A stretch of 64,000 nucleotides of DNA from Sulfurimonas sp. (GTDB lineage: Bacteria; Campylobacterota; Campylobacteria; Campylobacterales; Sulfurimonadaceae): assembly GCA_027063505.1 (NCBI GenBank), contig JAMORO010000038.1:57169-121168 (forward strand), read 5' to 3'. Both the position numbers and the translations under genes were made by a program. The notes under the pieces are model-generated. The model did not search any database and was not told the origin of the DNA. It was given only the letters and a program-made list of their open reading frames with translations. Positions 9,715 through 20,392 of this stretch are shown in pieces. Within the stretch, counting starts at the first letter, position 1. Every line of letters starts with the position of its first letter.

Positions 9715-10649
9715 TTTTTGATTGCAGTAGCAGTTAAAAAGATATAATCTTTACCAGTTAAAGTTACTCGAAACTTTTTCTGTTGTAAGTATTTCTTTGC
9801 AAAGATAACATCTTTGTAGAGAAGTCCCATTTCTGAAAAATTATAGTTTTTCACCTTTGCCCCATAAATTATCTCTCCATCAATCCATCGACAATTTGGA
9901 AATCCAAGTATCATTGCTCCATCACGTTTTAATTGATTCTGTACTAGAGACATAAGTACTCTGTTGTATTCTAAATTTGAGCTTTGTAGTGTTCCTATAC
10001 TGATGATAAGATCGAATTTTTCTAATCTTAAATCATTGAGTTTCGTAATATCAAATTGTAAAAAGTTTATGTTAGCATCCTCGCTAAACTTCTTTTTCGC
10101 ACTATTTATAGCGGACTCACAATAATCAATACCCGTAAGCTCTAAGTTCTTAAAGTTATCAGCCACTTCTTTGATAACCTCAAATTCATCTCCACTATTA
10201 ACCCCTAAGTTTAATATACGGACTCTTTTATTTATACTGGCATTTTTAAGGGCTTGTTTATAGTAGTAAAGAAAAGCTGGCTCTTCATTTTTATGTATTT
10301 GACCAAAGATAGAATCTGTTCCATACTTCTCCTCTTTTTGAATAATCGTTTTATGAAAACTATCATCACTATTGAGAAGTTCATAGGTGATTAGAACAGT
10401 ATATTGGGTTTTCTCTTTTGGTGTAAGCATTCTGCAACTAAGTTGTTGTGCTAAATCTATCCATGCCTTATATCCACGGTAAATATAGTGCTCATTATTA
10501 AATATGAGTCTATTTCCTGAATAGGTGGAGCTTGCTATATCTGGGTTAAGTACTTCAAAGGATACTCTCTCTTTTGCTGATAAAGTGTTTAATGTTTGTG
10601 TGAGTTTCTCTATAATATTTGTTAATGATGTGTTTGAAAAGTTAAGCAT
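9711..10649 (-). CDS. SAM-dependent methyltransferase
   Basis: RILNLGVNSGDEFEVIKEV...ELTGIDYCESAINSAKKKF...FDLIISIGTLQ. Confidence 0.7.
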   Translation of the reverse strand: MLNFSNTSLTNIIEKLTQTLNTLSAKERVSFEVLNPDIASSTYSGNRLIFNNEHYIYRGYKAWIDLAQQLSCRMLTPKEKTQYTVLITYELLNSDDSFHKTIIQKEEKYGTDSIFGQIHKNEEPAFLYYYKQALKNASINKRVRILNLGVNSGDEFEVIKEVADNFKNLELTGIDYCESAINSAKKKFSEDANINFLQFDITKLNDLRLEKFDLIISIGTLQSSNLEYNRVLMSLVQNQLKRDGAMILGFPNCRWIDGEIIYGAKVKNYNFSEMGLLYKDVIFAKKYLQQKKFRVTLTGKDYIFLTATAIKN

Positions 10650-10772
10650 TTTTGAGTCTTTATAGGTATTAATGCAAAAAATGTTCCAACTTTTAAATTT
10701 TCTTCTTTTTCTTACAAAACTTTCAGTATTAATACTCTACAATAAATAAAAATAAATTTGAAAAGTCAAACA

Positions 10773-11018
10773 ATGAGAATAGATAAATTTTTAAATGCAG
10801 TTAACATTACAAAACGCCGTAGCATAGCACAAGATATGCTGACAAATAAGGTCGTAGAGATAAATTCAGTGGTTGTTAAACCAAGTAAAAATGTAGCAGA
10901 GGGTGATACCATTACTATAAACTATCTAGAGAGTGTGAAGCAGTACAAGGTTTTACAGATTCCTACTGTAAAATCAACCCCAAAATCTCTACAACATGAG
11001 TATATAAAGGAGCTATAG
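10773..11018 (+). CDS. S4-domain RNA-binding protein
   Basis: MRIDKFLNAVNITKRRSIAQDMLTNKVVEINSVVVKPSKNVAEGDTITI. Listed ORF starts at TTG 10758; ATG 10773 is the likely start. Confidence 0.85.
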   Translation: MRIDKFLNAVNITKRRSIAQDMLTNKVVEINSVVVKPSKNVAEGDTITINYLESVKQYKVLQIPTVKSTPKSLQHEYIKEL

Positions 11019-12005
11019 ATGAATTATGAGAAAGCAAAGTTAGCTTTTACCTCTCTTTTTGAGCACAAAATGAGTGATGATGCTATGCGAGAATTTTTAG
11101 TTGGACTCACACTAGATAAGAACACTTCTGTAAATGTTATCGCAGCAGCAGCAGAAGTGATGCGAAGTTTTGCACTGCCACTCCCAATAGATGAAGCAAC
11201 GAGAGTAAGAGCTATTGACATCGTGGGTACAGGTGGTGATAAAATTGGTTCATTTAATATCTCCTCCACAGTAGCTCTTCTAGTCGCTTCTTGTGGTGCA
11301 ACAGTTGCAAAGCATGGAAGTCGTTCTATCACCTCTAAGAGTGGAAGTGCTGATATGTTTGAGGCTTTAGGTGTTCGACTTGATCTCAGTATAGAAAAGA
11401 GTGCTAGACTTCTTGAAGAGACAGGATTTACATTTATGTTTGCACAGAACCATCACCCTGCTATGAAGTTTATAATGCCTGTGAGAAAAAGTATCCCTGA
11501 TAAGACTATCTTTAATATTTTAGGTCCTTTAACAAACCCTGCAGGTGTTCAAAAATCGATGCTAGGTGTTTTTGATAAAGCCTTTGTTCCTAAAATGCTT
11601 GAGTCACTTAAGATTAATGGTGCTACATCTGCAATGGTTGTAAGCTCTAAAGAGGGAATGGATGAGATTAGTATTAGTGATATTACTTATGCATCACAGC
11701 TTCGTAATGGCATAGTTCATGAGTTTGAGATAAATCCAGAATCTTGTGGCATTCGTAAAATGCCTCTCTCCTCTATTGTTGGTGGTGATGCAAAAGAGAA
11801 CGCTACAATTTTACGTAATATCTTTGAAGGGAGTGCTACAGATGCACAGCGAGATATAGTTCTTATAAATACTGCAGCAGCGCTTATGGTCGATGGACTA
11901 GCTAGAGATATGCAGGATGGTCTTGAGATGGCAAGAGAAGCAATCGCTAACTCTAGAGCACAGAAGAAACTTCGTCAAATTATAGAAGTGAGTAATAAGT
12001 TATGA
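11019..12005 (+). CDS. trpD: Anthranilate phosphoribosyltransferase
   Basis: DIVGTGGDKIGSFNISSTVALLVASCGATVAKHGSRSITSKSGSADMFEALGV; NILGPLTNP. Confidence 0.9.
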   Translation: MNYEKAKLAFTSLFEHKMSDDAMREFLVGLTLDKNTSVNVIAAAAEVMRSFALPLPIDEATRVRAIDIVGTGGDKIGSFNISSTVALLVASCGATVAKHGSRSITSKSGSADMFEALGVRLDLSIEKSARLLEETGFTFMFAQNHHPAMKFIMPVRKSIPDKTIFNILGPLTNPAGVQKSMLGVFDKAFVPKMLESLKINGATSAMVVSSKEGMDEISISDITYASQLRNGIVHEFEINPESCGIRKMPLSSIVGGDAKENATILRNIFEGSATDAQRDIVLINTAAALMVDGLARDMQDGLEMAREAIANSRAQKKLRQIIEVSNKL

Positions 12006-12421
12006 TGACCTATACATTAGGAGAGGCAAATCTACTCCCAATAGTCTCGAAATTTGGCAGAAAGATAACTACTGGTGTCGTTATCTTAAAAGGGGATTTA
12101 GCAGCAGGCAAGACAACACTAGTTAAAGCTGTTGTAAAAGCATTAGGTATAGATGAAGCAGTTACATCACCTACTTTTTCACTACAACAGGTGTATGGGA
12201 AAAAAATTTATCATTATGATATGTATAACCATGGCTTAGATCATTTCTTATCTTTAGGGATGTTAGAGGAGTTAGAGAAAGAGGGTATCCATTTTGTGGA
12301 GTGGGGTGATGATGCACTTATAGAGATTTTAGACTCAGCAGAGATTCCTACAACAGTTATTGAGATAGTAAAAGTTTCAGATAATGAGAGAGAGTATAGG
12401 GTAGAGTATGCACGTTCTTAA
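12002..12421 (+). CDS. tsaE: tRNA threonylcarbamoyladenosine biosynthesis ATPase TsaE
   Basis: GDLAAGKTTLVKAVVKALG...VTSPTFSLQQVY...YHYDMYN...FVEWGD. Confidence 0.92.
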   Translation: MMTYTLGEANLLPIVSKFGRKITTGVVILKGDLAAGKTTLVKAVVKALGIDEAVTSPTFSLQQVYGKKIYHYDMYNHGLDHFLSLGMLEELEKEGIHFVEWGDDALIEILDSAEIPTTVIEIVKVSDNEREYRVEYARS

Positions 12422-13130
12422 AGCAGTTGATCTTAAAAAGCAGATAAAGAGTTTAGAGATAGTAAAAGGGATGAGCCTTGAAGTCTCAAGTGGAGAGGTT
12501 GTTGGCCTTCTTGGTCCAAATGGTGCAGGGAAAACGACAACTTTCTATATGATATGTGGTCTTGTAGAAGCAACAGGTGGAGAGGTCTTTTTTGATGGTG
12601 AGAATCTATCTAAAATGCCACTACATCAACGAGCTATTAAAGGGATAGGGTATCTTCCACAAGAAGCCTCAATCTTTAAAGATTTAAGTGTAGAAGATAA
12701 CTTAATGGTTGCGGCACAGTTAGGTATAAAAGGAAAAGAGGCTCAGGAGAAACGTATTTTAGAACTCCTAGATATGTTTAATATAGAGCCCATTCGTTAC
12801 CGTAAGGGTGTGAGCCTCTCAGGTGGTGAGCGTAGACGTGTTGAGATCGCTAGGGCTCTTGTAAATGAACCGAAGTTTTTACTTCTTGATGAGCCCTTTG
12901 CTGGGGTTGACCCTATCGCTGTAATGGATATTCAAAATGTTATAAAGCAGTTGGTCTCTTATGATATAGGTGTTTTAATTACTGATCATAATGTTCGTGA
13001 AACGCTTGCTGTTTGTGATAGAGCTTATGTAATTAAGGCTGGTGAGTTACTTGCCAGTGGTACAAGTGATGAGATAGGTCAAAATGAAGATGTTCGTAAG
13101 CACTACCTTGGCGAAAATTTTAAGTTATAG
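12408..13130 (+). CDS. lptB: LPS export ABC transporter ATP-binding protein
   Basis: GLLGPNGAGKTTTFYMICG, SLSGGERRRVEIARALVNEPKFLLLDEPFAGVDP. Confidence 0.93.
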   Translation: MHVLKAVDLKKQIKSLEIVKGMSLEVSSGEVVGLLGPNGAGKTTTFYMICGLVEATGGEVFFDGENLSKMPLHQRAIKGIGYLPQEASIFKDLSVEDNLMVAAQLGIKGKEAQEKRILELLDMFNIEPIRYRKGVSLSGGERRRVEIARALVNEPKFLLLDEPFAGVDPIAVMDIQNVIKQLVSYDIGVLITDHNVRETLAVCDRAYVIKAGELLASGTSDEIGQNEDVRKHYLGENFKL

Positions 13131-13144
13131 AATAGTAAATATAA

Positions 13145-14416
13145 ATGGCAGCTCTTAGACAAACCCAATCAGTAGAAAATAGACATAAACTCTCAAATAC
13201 TCTACGAAATTGGCTGCCTATTTTACACTCAAGTCTTTCTGATTTAGGAGAAGCTATGGCTCCCTTTATTGAAGCAAATCCAGTAGTAGAAGTAGAGTCT
13301 GGTTATGAGGAGGATTTTGAGAAAAAGATTCCTAGAAAGATTATTTCTCGTGCGGTGAGTAACTCAAGAACAGAGCAGATAGAAGCTCTGACTATAGAGC
13401 ATAAAACTCTCTATGATATCTTAGATGAGCAGCTAGGTGCACCACTTTTTCCAACTCCAAGCTCTCAAAGTATAGCACTATTTGTTGTCTCTAATCTGGA
13501 TGAATTAGGATTTTATGAGGGGGACAGTGAACTCTTCTGTAGAGATAACAACATTACACTCGAAACCTTTGAAAAGGTAAGAGGGCGTTTTATGCATCTT
13601 GAACCTGTGGGAATAGGAGCAAAAGATTTAGCTGAGTCTTTTATATTTCAGTTAGAACATTCAGATATAAGTGATGCTAGGTATCCACTTGCAGTAGAGG
13701 TCATTAACAACATGCAAGATATTCATAGTTATGCTAAAGCGGAAGGTTTTAGTGAAGTTATGCATATCCTGGGGAGTTTTAAAAATCCACCTAACATAGA
13801 GTATCAAGAAGAGTCTGCTCAAATTGTACCTGATTTAATGATATATTTTGATGATGAGAAGAACATCGAAGTAAAACTAAATGATGCTTACTATCCAACT
13901 ATAAATATAGATATAAACTATGCGGTAAAACATGAGTTTATATCGCAAAAGATAAAAGAGGCCAAATCTCTTGTAGATGCACTCGATATGCGAAAAGCGA
14001 CACTTTATAAAGTGGGACTTATGATAGTTGAGTATCAGTATGAGTTTTTCACAGGTGGACAAATTATGCCACTTACACTTAAAACATTAGCTGATGAGTT
14101 TGGTCATAATCCCTCAACTATTTCACGAGCTATTGCAAATAAGTATATCGCTTGTGATAGAGGAACATTTGCGATGAAAGAGTTCTTTACTACGGCTATA
14201 GATGAAGATGTCTCAAATGCAGCTATAAAAGATTTTTTAATCTCTCTTGTTAAAGAGGAGAGTCGTATAAAACCTCTTAGTGATATGAAACTTCTAGCTC
14301 TTATTGAGGAGAAGTTTAAAGTTAAAATGGTCCGTCGTACTATCGCAAAATATAGAAAACAGCTCAATATCGCTGGCTCTAGTGAGCGAAAAAAACTCTA
14401 TCAACTGGGAATATAG
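13145..14416 (+). CDS. rpoN: RNA polymerase sigma-54 factor
   Basis: LTLKTLADEFGHNPSTISRAIANKYIACDRGTFAMKEFFT, C-terminal RpoN-box region RRTIAKYRKQLNI; follows lptB. Confidence 0.93.
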   Translation: MAALRQTQSVENRHKLSNTLRNWLPILHSSLSDLGEAMAPFIEANPVVEVESGYEEDFEKKIPRKIISRAVSNSRTEQIEALTIEHKTLYDILDEQLGAPLFPTPSSQSIALFVVSNLDELGFYEGDSELFCRDNNITLETFEKVRGRFMHLEPVGIGAKDLAESFIFQLEHSDISDARYPLAVEVINNMQDIHSYAKAEGFSEVMHILGSFKNPPNIEYQEESAQIVPDLMIYFDDEKNIEVKLNDAYYPTINIDINYAVKHEFISQKIKEAKSLVDALDMRKATLYKVGLMIVEYQYEFFTGGQIMPLTLKTLADEFGHNPSTISRAIANKYIACDRGTFAMKEFFTTAIDEDVSNAAIKDFLISLVKEESRIKPLSDMKLLALIEEKFKVKMVRRTIAKYRKQLNIAGSSERKKLYQLGI

Positions 14417-14417
14417 T

Positions 14418-16055
14418 GTGCCTTTAGAGCAGAAGAGTTTTGCACTATCTTTGGGTGTCTTTAGGGTTCTTTTTACTCTTGTATTTCTCTGGACTTTAGT
14501 TTTTATCTATAGTGCTATAGATTATGAAATAACTGCTATTAATCCTAGTCTCTTAAAAGTATTAGTAGTATTAGAGATGCTTTTAGCAGTTTTCATACTC
14601 TTTGGATATAAGTATAATCTTCTTCGTTATATCTATGTACCTTTAGGACTTAGTGTACAGTTTTTACTTTTTAAAAATCAATTTCCAATTTTCGCTATTT
14701 TTTTTGTGAACTCTTTTATTCTGATGCAACATCTGTTCTTACCACTCAACAGTGCTCTTTCAGTAGATAAACTACTCTCAGTTAAAAGCATGAAAGTAAC
14801 AACAGTTAAAAACTTCAACTTCTTTTTTCCGCTCTTTTTAATGGGGTTAGTCTACTTTGATGGAGGAGTAAATAAACTTTTTGATGCAGAGTGGGGAAGT
14901 CAGATACTCTACTTCTTTCAACTAGAGTATACCTCTTCTGTTGCCCAGCACTTAATAAACTTAGATGACAATTTTATTACCAATTTTTTTATAGCACATC
15001 CACTCTTAAACGGCTCTCTTCTTTATGTAACTGTTGTCTATCAGCTCTTTTTTATAGGTGTTATATTTTTAGATTTTGAGATTAAAAAGTGGTTTTTTCT
15101 TATTGGTGTTTTTTTACATATAGGGATTATTGTACTCTTTGGTTTCTGGATAGTCTCTTTTGCCGTTTTAAGTCTCTATACCCTTGGTGTACCATCTAGA
15201 AATTTTTATAGACTCTTTATCAGAATGAGAAAAGCATTGCAACAAAAGAGGAGAAAAATAACTGTTTTTTATGATCTCTCCTGTCCTGTCTGTAGTCGTT
15301 ACATTTTTCTTTTAAAAATATTTGATTTTTTAAATCATATAAAGCTCATAGGACGGGACCTCTCAGAAGAGAAAGATATAATTGTTTATATTGATGCGGA
15401 GTGTTATAGAGGAGTAGAAGGTTTTAGAATACTTTTTAAGCATATAGTCTATTTTAAACCGCTATATCTTTTGCTATCTCTCTCTGTTATCAAAAAAATA
15501 GCCGATACTTTATATAGTAAATTTGCATCTATGCGAACAACTGTATCATGTCCTCTACCTAAAGAACTTTATGCTGAGAACTATAATGATTATAAAATTT
15601 TTGTACTTATTAACATTCTCTTTGCAATTCTTTTACGTTTTCTTCCATCAACTCTTCTTGTTCCTGTGCGAAACTTTACACAGCTCTCAGGTATAGCTCC
15701 CTCTTTGACTATATTTTTAGCAGGAAAAAACCCTTCCTATGTGCCAGCCTTCTTTTTAAGAGTGAAAGGAGAAGAGATACTCCCTTATGATAGAAAACCA
15801 ACACCTTCCGGACATATAATATACTTAAAAACTGTAGAACTTGCCTATAAAGGAGCACTCCCACTCTATAGTGAAGATGATCGTAAAAAGTTTCGCTATA
15901 TTCATAATCTTGAAGATATAAATGACAGAGATATAGAAGTTTGTGCAAAAGCCTATCGCTTTAACTATAAGAGTGGAAATGTAGTAGAGTTGCGAAGAGA
16001 GAAAGACAAAAGGGTATTAGAGTCCGTTGTTATAAAGTGTAAACCCTTACTGTAA
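14418..16055 (+). CDS. HTTM-like membrane protein fused to a DCC (DUF393-like) domain
   Basis: Multi-TM N-terminus, then KITVFYDLSCPVCSRYIFLLKIFDF. GTG at 14418 just after rpoN stop is likelier than the ORF start 14304, which lies inside rpoN. Confidence 0.6.
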   Translation: MPLEQKSFALSLGVFRVLFTLVFLWTLVFIYSAIDYEITAINPSLLKVLVVLEMLLAVFILFGYKYNLLRYIYVPLGLSVQFLLFKNQFPIFAIFFVNSFILMQHLFLPLNSALSVDKLLSVKSMKVTTVKNFNFFFPLFLMGLVYFDGGVNKLFDAEWGSQILYFFQLEYTSSVAQHLINLDDNFITNFFIAHPLLNGSLLYVTVVYQLFFIGVIFLDFEIKKWFFLIGVFLHIGIIVLFGFWIVSFAVLSLYTLGVPSRNFYRLFIRMRKALQQKRRKITVFYDLSCPVCSRYIFLLKIFDFLNHIKLIGRDLSEEKDIIVYIDAECYRGVEGFRILFKHIVYFKPLYLLLSLSVIKKIADTLYSKFASMRTTVSCPLPKELYAENYNDYKIFVLINILFAILLRFLPSTLLVPVRNFTQLSGIAPSLTIFLAGKNPSYVPAFFLRVKGEEILPYDRKPTPSGHIIYLKTVELAYKGALPLYSEDDRKKFRYIHNLEDINDRDIEVCAKAYRFNYKSGNVVELRREKDKRVLESVVIKCKPLL

Positions 16056-16068
16056 GTCTACTTTTTGA

Positions 16069-16416
16069 CTATACAAAGACAAAGAATCTATTGAGAGTAA
16101 ATGAGTTGAGTGCAACTAAAAATGTCGCTACGCCACCTGAGAGATAACTATTATAACCGAGTTTATTAAGAGTATAAATAATAGTCACAGTGAGAATGTA
16201 GTTGACTACTGTCACAAGTATAAACCTATATATTAGGCGATTATCATTGTTCTTAAATACAAATATGCCAAATGTTTTAAAACTTAAAAACATAGTTATA
16301 AGTGTCGCTATTATGACTGCAACTGTGTAGTGAAGATTTAAAAAAATCAGGAGTACATAGAGTAGGTAATAAATAAAGGTATTGAGTACTCCTATAACTA
16401 AAAACCTTATAATCAT
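16069..16416 (-). CDS. GtrA-family membrane protein
   Basis: FLVIGVLNTFIYYLLYVLLIFL...SFKTFGIFVFKNN...LNSFTLNRFFVF; next to a GT2 gene. Confidence 0.8.
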   Translation of the reverse strand: MIIRFLVIGVLNTFIYYLLYVLLIFLNLHYTVAVIIATLITMFLSFKTFGIFVFKNNDNRLIYRFILVTVVNYILTVTIIYTLNKLGYNSYLSGGVATFLVALNSFTLNRFFVFV

Positions 16417-17336
16417 TACTTGTCTTTTAATCGAAATAGTTCAAAGTTTTCTCTATGTTGTCTAACAACTGTGTCAAGTAAGAAGCCTATAAACAGAGAC
16501 ATAGTAGAGATCAACATAAGTCCAACGGCTAAGATGGCTGATGGTATTTTTGTTACATAGTTAGTCTCTACAAACTCAATGATAACAGGGACTCCTATAA
16601 AGATGGAGAGTATAAAAAAGAGAGATGAAAAGGCAGTAAAAAAGAGTAAAGGTTTATAATCTTTAAAGAGCCAAAAAATAGTTTTCAAAATTTTGATACC
16701 ATCACTATATGTATTGAGTTTTGAGATACTTCCATCTCTTCTATCTTTATAGTCTATAGGAACTTCTTGAATACTCCATCTTTTATCAAGAGCATGCATA
16801 CTCATCTCAGTCTCTATCTCAAAACCTCTGCTATGTACAGGAAAATGTTTTACAAACTCTTTACTAAATGCTCTAAAACCACTCATAATATCTTGTAGGT
16901 TCTCTTTGTATAGAGTATTAATAAGATTCTTTACCAGCCTATTTCCAAAATCATGAAAGTCTCTGCTATTTTGTTTAAGATAACTCCCATTTGAGTGTCT
17001 ATCCCCTAAGCTCATATCTGCTGTTTCATTCACTATAGGTTCTATAAGTTTATGAACATCTTTAACAGGGTATGTGTCATCACCATCTATCATAATATAA
17101 ATATCAGCATCAATATCCATAAACATAGCTCTAACAACATTCCCCTTTCCTTTTCTCGGGACATTTTTAACACTAGCCCCTGCTGCTTTTGCAACTGCTG
17201 CTGTGTTGTCTGTTGAGTTGTTGTTATAAACATAAATATGACTATGAGGTAACTCTTTTTGAAAATCTTGAATCACCTTTTTGATGGTGATCTCTTCATT
17301 GTAACAGGGAATTAAAATAGCAATTTTCTTATCCAT
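16416..17336 (-). CDS. Family 2 glycosyltransferase with C-terminal TM helices
   Basis: IAILIPCYNEEITIKKVI, YVYNNNSTDNT, IYIMIDGDDTYP, MSGFRAFSKEF. Confidence 0.88.
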   Translation of the reverse strand: MDKKIAILIPCYNEEITIKKVIQDFQKELPHSHIYVYNNNSTDNTAAVAKAAGASVKNVPRKGKGNVVRAMFMDIDADIYIMIDGDDTYPVKDVHKLIEPIVNETADMSLGDRHSNGSYLKQNSRDFHDFGNRLVKNLINTLYKENLQDIMSGFRAFSKEFVKHFPVHSRGFEIETEMSMHALDKRWSIQEVPIDYKDRRDGSISKLNTYSDGIKILKTIFWLFKDYKPLLFFTAFSSLFFILSIFIGVPVIIEFVETNYVTKIPSAILAVGLMLISTMSLFIGFLLDTVVRQHRENFELFRLKDK

Positions 17337-18820
17337 TATCTCTCTTTTTCAAATATAATTTTATTATCAATAATTAGTAGTGGTTTAATATGATATTTCT
17401 CTAATTTTACAATAGAAAATATCTCTTTAGCATTAGATGGACTATGTAAGTAGTAGGAAGCTCCTGTATACTCCATAAGCTCATTAAGCTCCTCTTCACT
17501 AAGAGTGTTATGTGTACTTAACATTTTTATATAGAGTCCTTTCATCTCTCTGTTATCCTCAAACCAACCAATGCTACAACTAGGGATAAACTTAATAGTA
17601 GGGTTAAGATAGAGTGCATAGTAAAGATCATTTGAGAGAGTATTAAGCAGAAGAGTCTTGTTTGAAAACATCTGATCTTTATAGTAGGACTTTTGGAGTA
17701 GTATCTCTTGATGGTCATACTTTTTCATAAGGTAACCAAACATTAGTACAATATATATAAGAGCTGGAAAGAAAAATAGTTTTCTGTATGCTACATCTTT
17801 TAGTATTTTTATAAACTTGTAGATAAAGTAAAGAATTTTTCTTGAGAAAAATGTGTGGAGTAGTGTGTTACTCTCTAAAAAAGCAAACAAAACAAAAAGT
17901 GGTAGTAAAAGTTCTAGGTAACGAACTTGTGCAAGCCATAGTGGAGACATAATAAGTAGTAAAAGAGCAAGAGGCTGTTTTTTAAAATAGTTATATTTTT
18001 TGTAGATAATTAATGCTGCTAATGACCATATAGTAACGACAAGAGCATAATAGTTAAAAATAGTTAAAAATCCAAAGAGTGGAAGTCCCTCTTTTACACC
18101 TAGTCCTTCACGTAAAGATTGGTCACTTAAAAGATAGCTTACTGTCCTAACAAAGTCACTCCCACCATAATATAGATGGAAGATAAAACCAAAGAGAGTA
18201 CCTAGCAGAAGTGCATTAAATGTTCTGTACTCTTTTAAAATGAGATAGCTAAGTGCTAATGAACCACTATAGAGAAAGAAAAGATAGTAACTTCCCGAGT
18301 AGAGTAGAGTCACAAAGAAGATAGTCATAGCGTTTTTGTTGAGTAGGAGAATAAGTAGTAAGTAAAGACCCGAAAGTAAATCAGGTCTGAGACTTATATA
18401 TCTAGCGGAGACTAATAGTACAATAGTAAGGACTATAAAAATTGTTAAAGGTGTTCTCTTTATGTTTGCATACTTAATGATGAGGGCATCGAGTAGGAGC
18501 ATTAAACTAAAAAGTACAGTTGTATTTATCACTATATGAACACTCTCAAAGGGAAATATTTGGAGGTATAGTGCTAAGATTTTATGCCATATAAACCAAG
18601 GATCATAAGTAGTAAGAAAAAGTGAGTGAGGAAATACATCTCCCCATGAGAGCATAATATCTTGATTCTTTGCAAAAGCTAAATGACGAAGTCCATCATC
18701 AAGTAAGCTTAACCCTGCGAAGTAAGCATAGATGAATGCTGCAAAACTATAGAGAAGTATTTTAAAGTATATAGATGTCATATTTGAAATTATACATAAA
18801 TAATCAATCAAAAACTTCAT
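17336..18820 (-). CDS. Polytopic membrane protein (possible glycosyltransferase partner)
   Basis: Many TM segments; operon with GT2 and GtrA. Confidence 0.5.
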   Translation of the reverse strand: MKFLIDYLCIISNMTSIYFKILLYSFAAFIYAYFAGLSLLDDGLRHLAFAKNQDIMLSWGDVFPHSLFLTTYDPWFIWHKILALYLQIFPFESVHIVINTTVLFSLMLLLDALIIKYANIKRTPLTIFIVLTIVLLVSARYISLRPDLLSGLYLLLILLLNKNAMTIFFVTLLYSGSYYLFFLYSGSLALSYLILKEYRTFNALLLGTLFGFIFHLYYGGSDFVRTVSYLLSDQSLREGLGVKEGLPLFGFLTIFNYYALVVTIWSLAALIIYKKYNYFKKQPLALLLLIMSPLWLAQVRYLELLLPLFVLFAFLESNTLLHTFFSRKILYFIYKFIKILKDVAYRKLFFFPALIYIVLMFGYLMKKYDHQEILLQKSYYKDQMFSNKTLLLNTLSNDLYYALYLNPTIKFIPSCSIGWFEDNREMKGLYIKMLSTHNTLSEEELNELMEYTGASYYLHSPSNAKEIFSIVKLEKYHIKPLLIIDNKIIFEKER

Positions 18821-18866
18821 AACAAAAAAATAGCTATAATACTTTCTAATTATAAAGAGGTAGCAG

Positions 18867-20306
18867 ATGATTGATTATAGTAAAAAGTTTACACTTGATA
18901 GAGAGTTTTACCCCTCAAAGCAGATAGATATTTCTATAGAGAGTGATAGAGGGCGTATTTTATCCTCTCCTGCCTTTAGACGTTTACAAAAGAGAACACA
19001 AGTATTTGCACTGGAGTTAAACGCTTCTATTCGGACACGACTTACCCATTCATTAGAGGTAGGTCAGAGTGCTCGTTTTATATCTAAGAGTATTCTCTCT
19101 AGACTAAAAAAAGAGGGGTTAGTTAGATACTCTCTAGATGGTTTAGAGAATGCTTTTATCTCAACAGCAGAGATGACAAGTCTACTCCATGACATAGGCA
19201 ACCCTCCCTTTGGACACTTTGCAGAGCAGACTATAAATAAGTGGATGAGAGAGAATGCTCTACCTCTCTTAGAGATGTTTAAAATATCTACAAAGGTAGA
19301 TAAAGAGCTTAAAGAGATGTTAGCAAAAGATATATGCAACTATGATGGTAATGCTCAAGCTATAAGAGTTATAACAAAACTACAAAGGCTAAATCTCTCT
19401 TATACTCAGATACTCTCTGTACTCAAATACACGAGAGGTGCTTATGAAGAGAGAGAAAAGGGAACAGCTAAAGAGTACCTTCAAAAAAAGCCAGGCTTTT
19501 ACTATAGTGAGAAAGAGTTTATAGAGAAGGTTCAGAAAAGTTTGGGTGTTGCAAGTGGGCATAGGTTTCCTATAACTTATATTATGGAGGCAGCGGATGA
19601 TATCTCTTACCTTACTGCTGATTTAGAAGATAGTGTAGAGAAGGGGATTCTCACTCTCGATGATGTCTATAACTTGATAAAAAAAGAGTGTGAGAAAGAG
19701 GGTGAAGACTATCTCTTAGAGCTTATAGATGAGAAGTATGAAAAAGCGAAAAACAATGAAGAACCCTATCAATTTAGTATGTTTTTTACACTCTTTCGAG
19801 CCCAACTAGTAACTGGACTTGTATATCATGTAGTAGATGTTTACTTAGCAAATCATCAGGAGGTTTTTGATGGCTCTTTTAATGCGGCACTTTTAGAGTA
19901 TGATAAAGAGAGTAAGTATTATAAAGCTATAGAGATACTGCAAAATATATCTTATAAAAATATCTATCAACATAAAGATGTTCAAGAGTTAGAGTTGCAA
20001 GGCTATGCCATTATAAATGGACTACTCAATATCTATAAACCTCTTATCGAGTTAAGTGCAGAAGATTTTACAAAGTTACTAAAAGATGAAGGGATAGAGT
20101 GTTTTATATCCATGCGCCTTATAAAAAGAGTCTCATCTAAGCAGATAGTAGCCTATAAAAATGATGTTAAAAAAATTGATAATGAGAATAGAGAACAGTA
20201 TTTAATACTGGAGTGGTACTATAGAGTAAGACTATTAACTGACTACATAAGTGGAATGACAGATGATTTTGCTTTAAAAGAGTACCATATTTTATCAGCC
20301 ATCTAA
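18867..20306 (+). CDS. dgt: Deoxyguanosinetriphosphate triphosphohydrolase-like HD protein
   Basis: RILSSPAFRRLQKRTQVFALELNASIRTRLTHSLEVGQSAR, LLHDIGNPPFGHFAE. Confidence 0.9.
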   Translation: MIDYSKKFTLDREFYPSKQIDISIESDRGRILSSPAFRRLQKRTQVFALELNASIRTRLTHSLEVGQSARFISKSILSRLKKEGLVRYSLDGLENAFISTAEMTSLLHDIGNPPFGHFAEQTINKWMRENALPLLEMFKISTKVDKELKEMLAKDICNYDGNAQAIRVITKLQRLNLSYTQILSVLKYTRGAYEEREKGTAKEYLQKKPGFYYSEKEFIEKVQKSLGVASGHRFPITYIMEAADDISYLTADLEDSVEKGILTLDDVYNLIKKECEKEGEDYLLELIDEKYEKAKNNEEPYQFSMFFTLFRAQLVTGLVYHVVDVYLANHQEVFDGSFNAALLEYDKESKYYKAIEILQNISYKNIYQHKDVQELELQGYAIINGLLNIYKPLIELSAEDFTKLLKDEGIECFISMRLIKRVSSKQIVAYKNDVKKIDNENREQYLILEWYYRVRLLTDYISGMTDDFALKEYHILSAI

Positions 20307-20392
20307 AAAGGGCTTTATGTACTACTTTATGATTTTTGGCTATAATCATTACTAAATGTTACAAACAAAATAAAATGTGATAAAGGTGTGAT

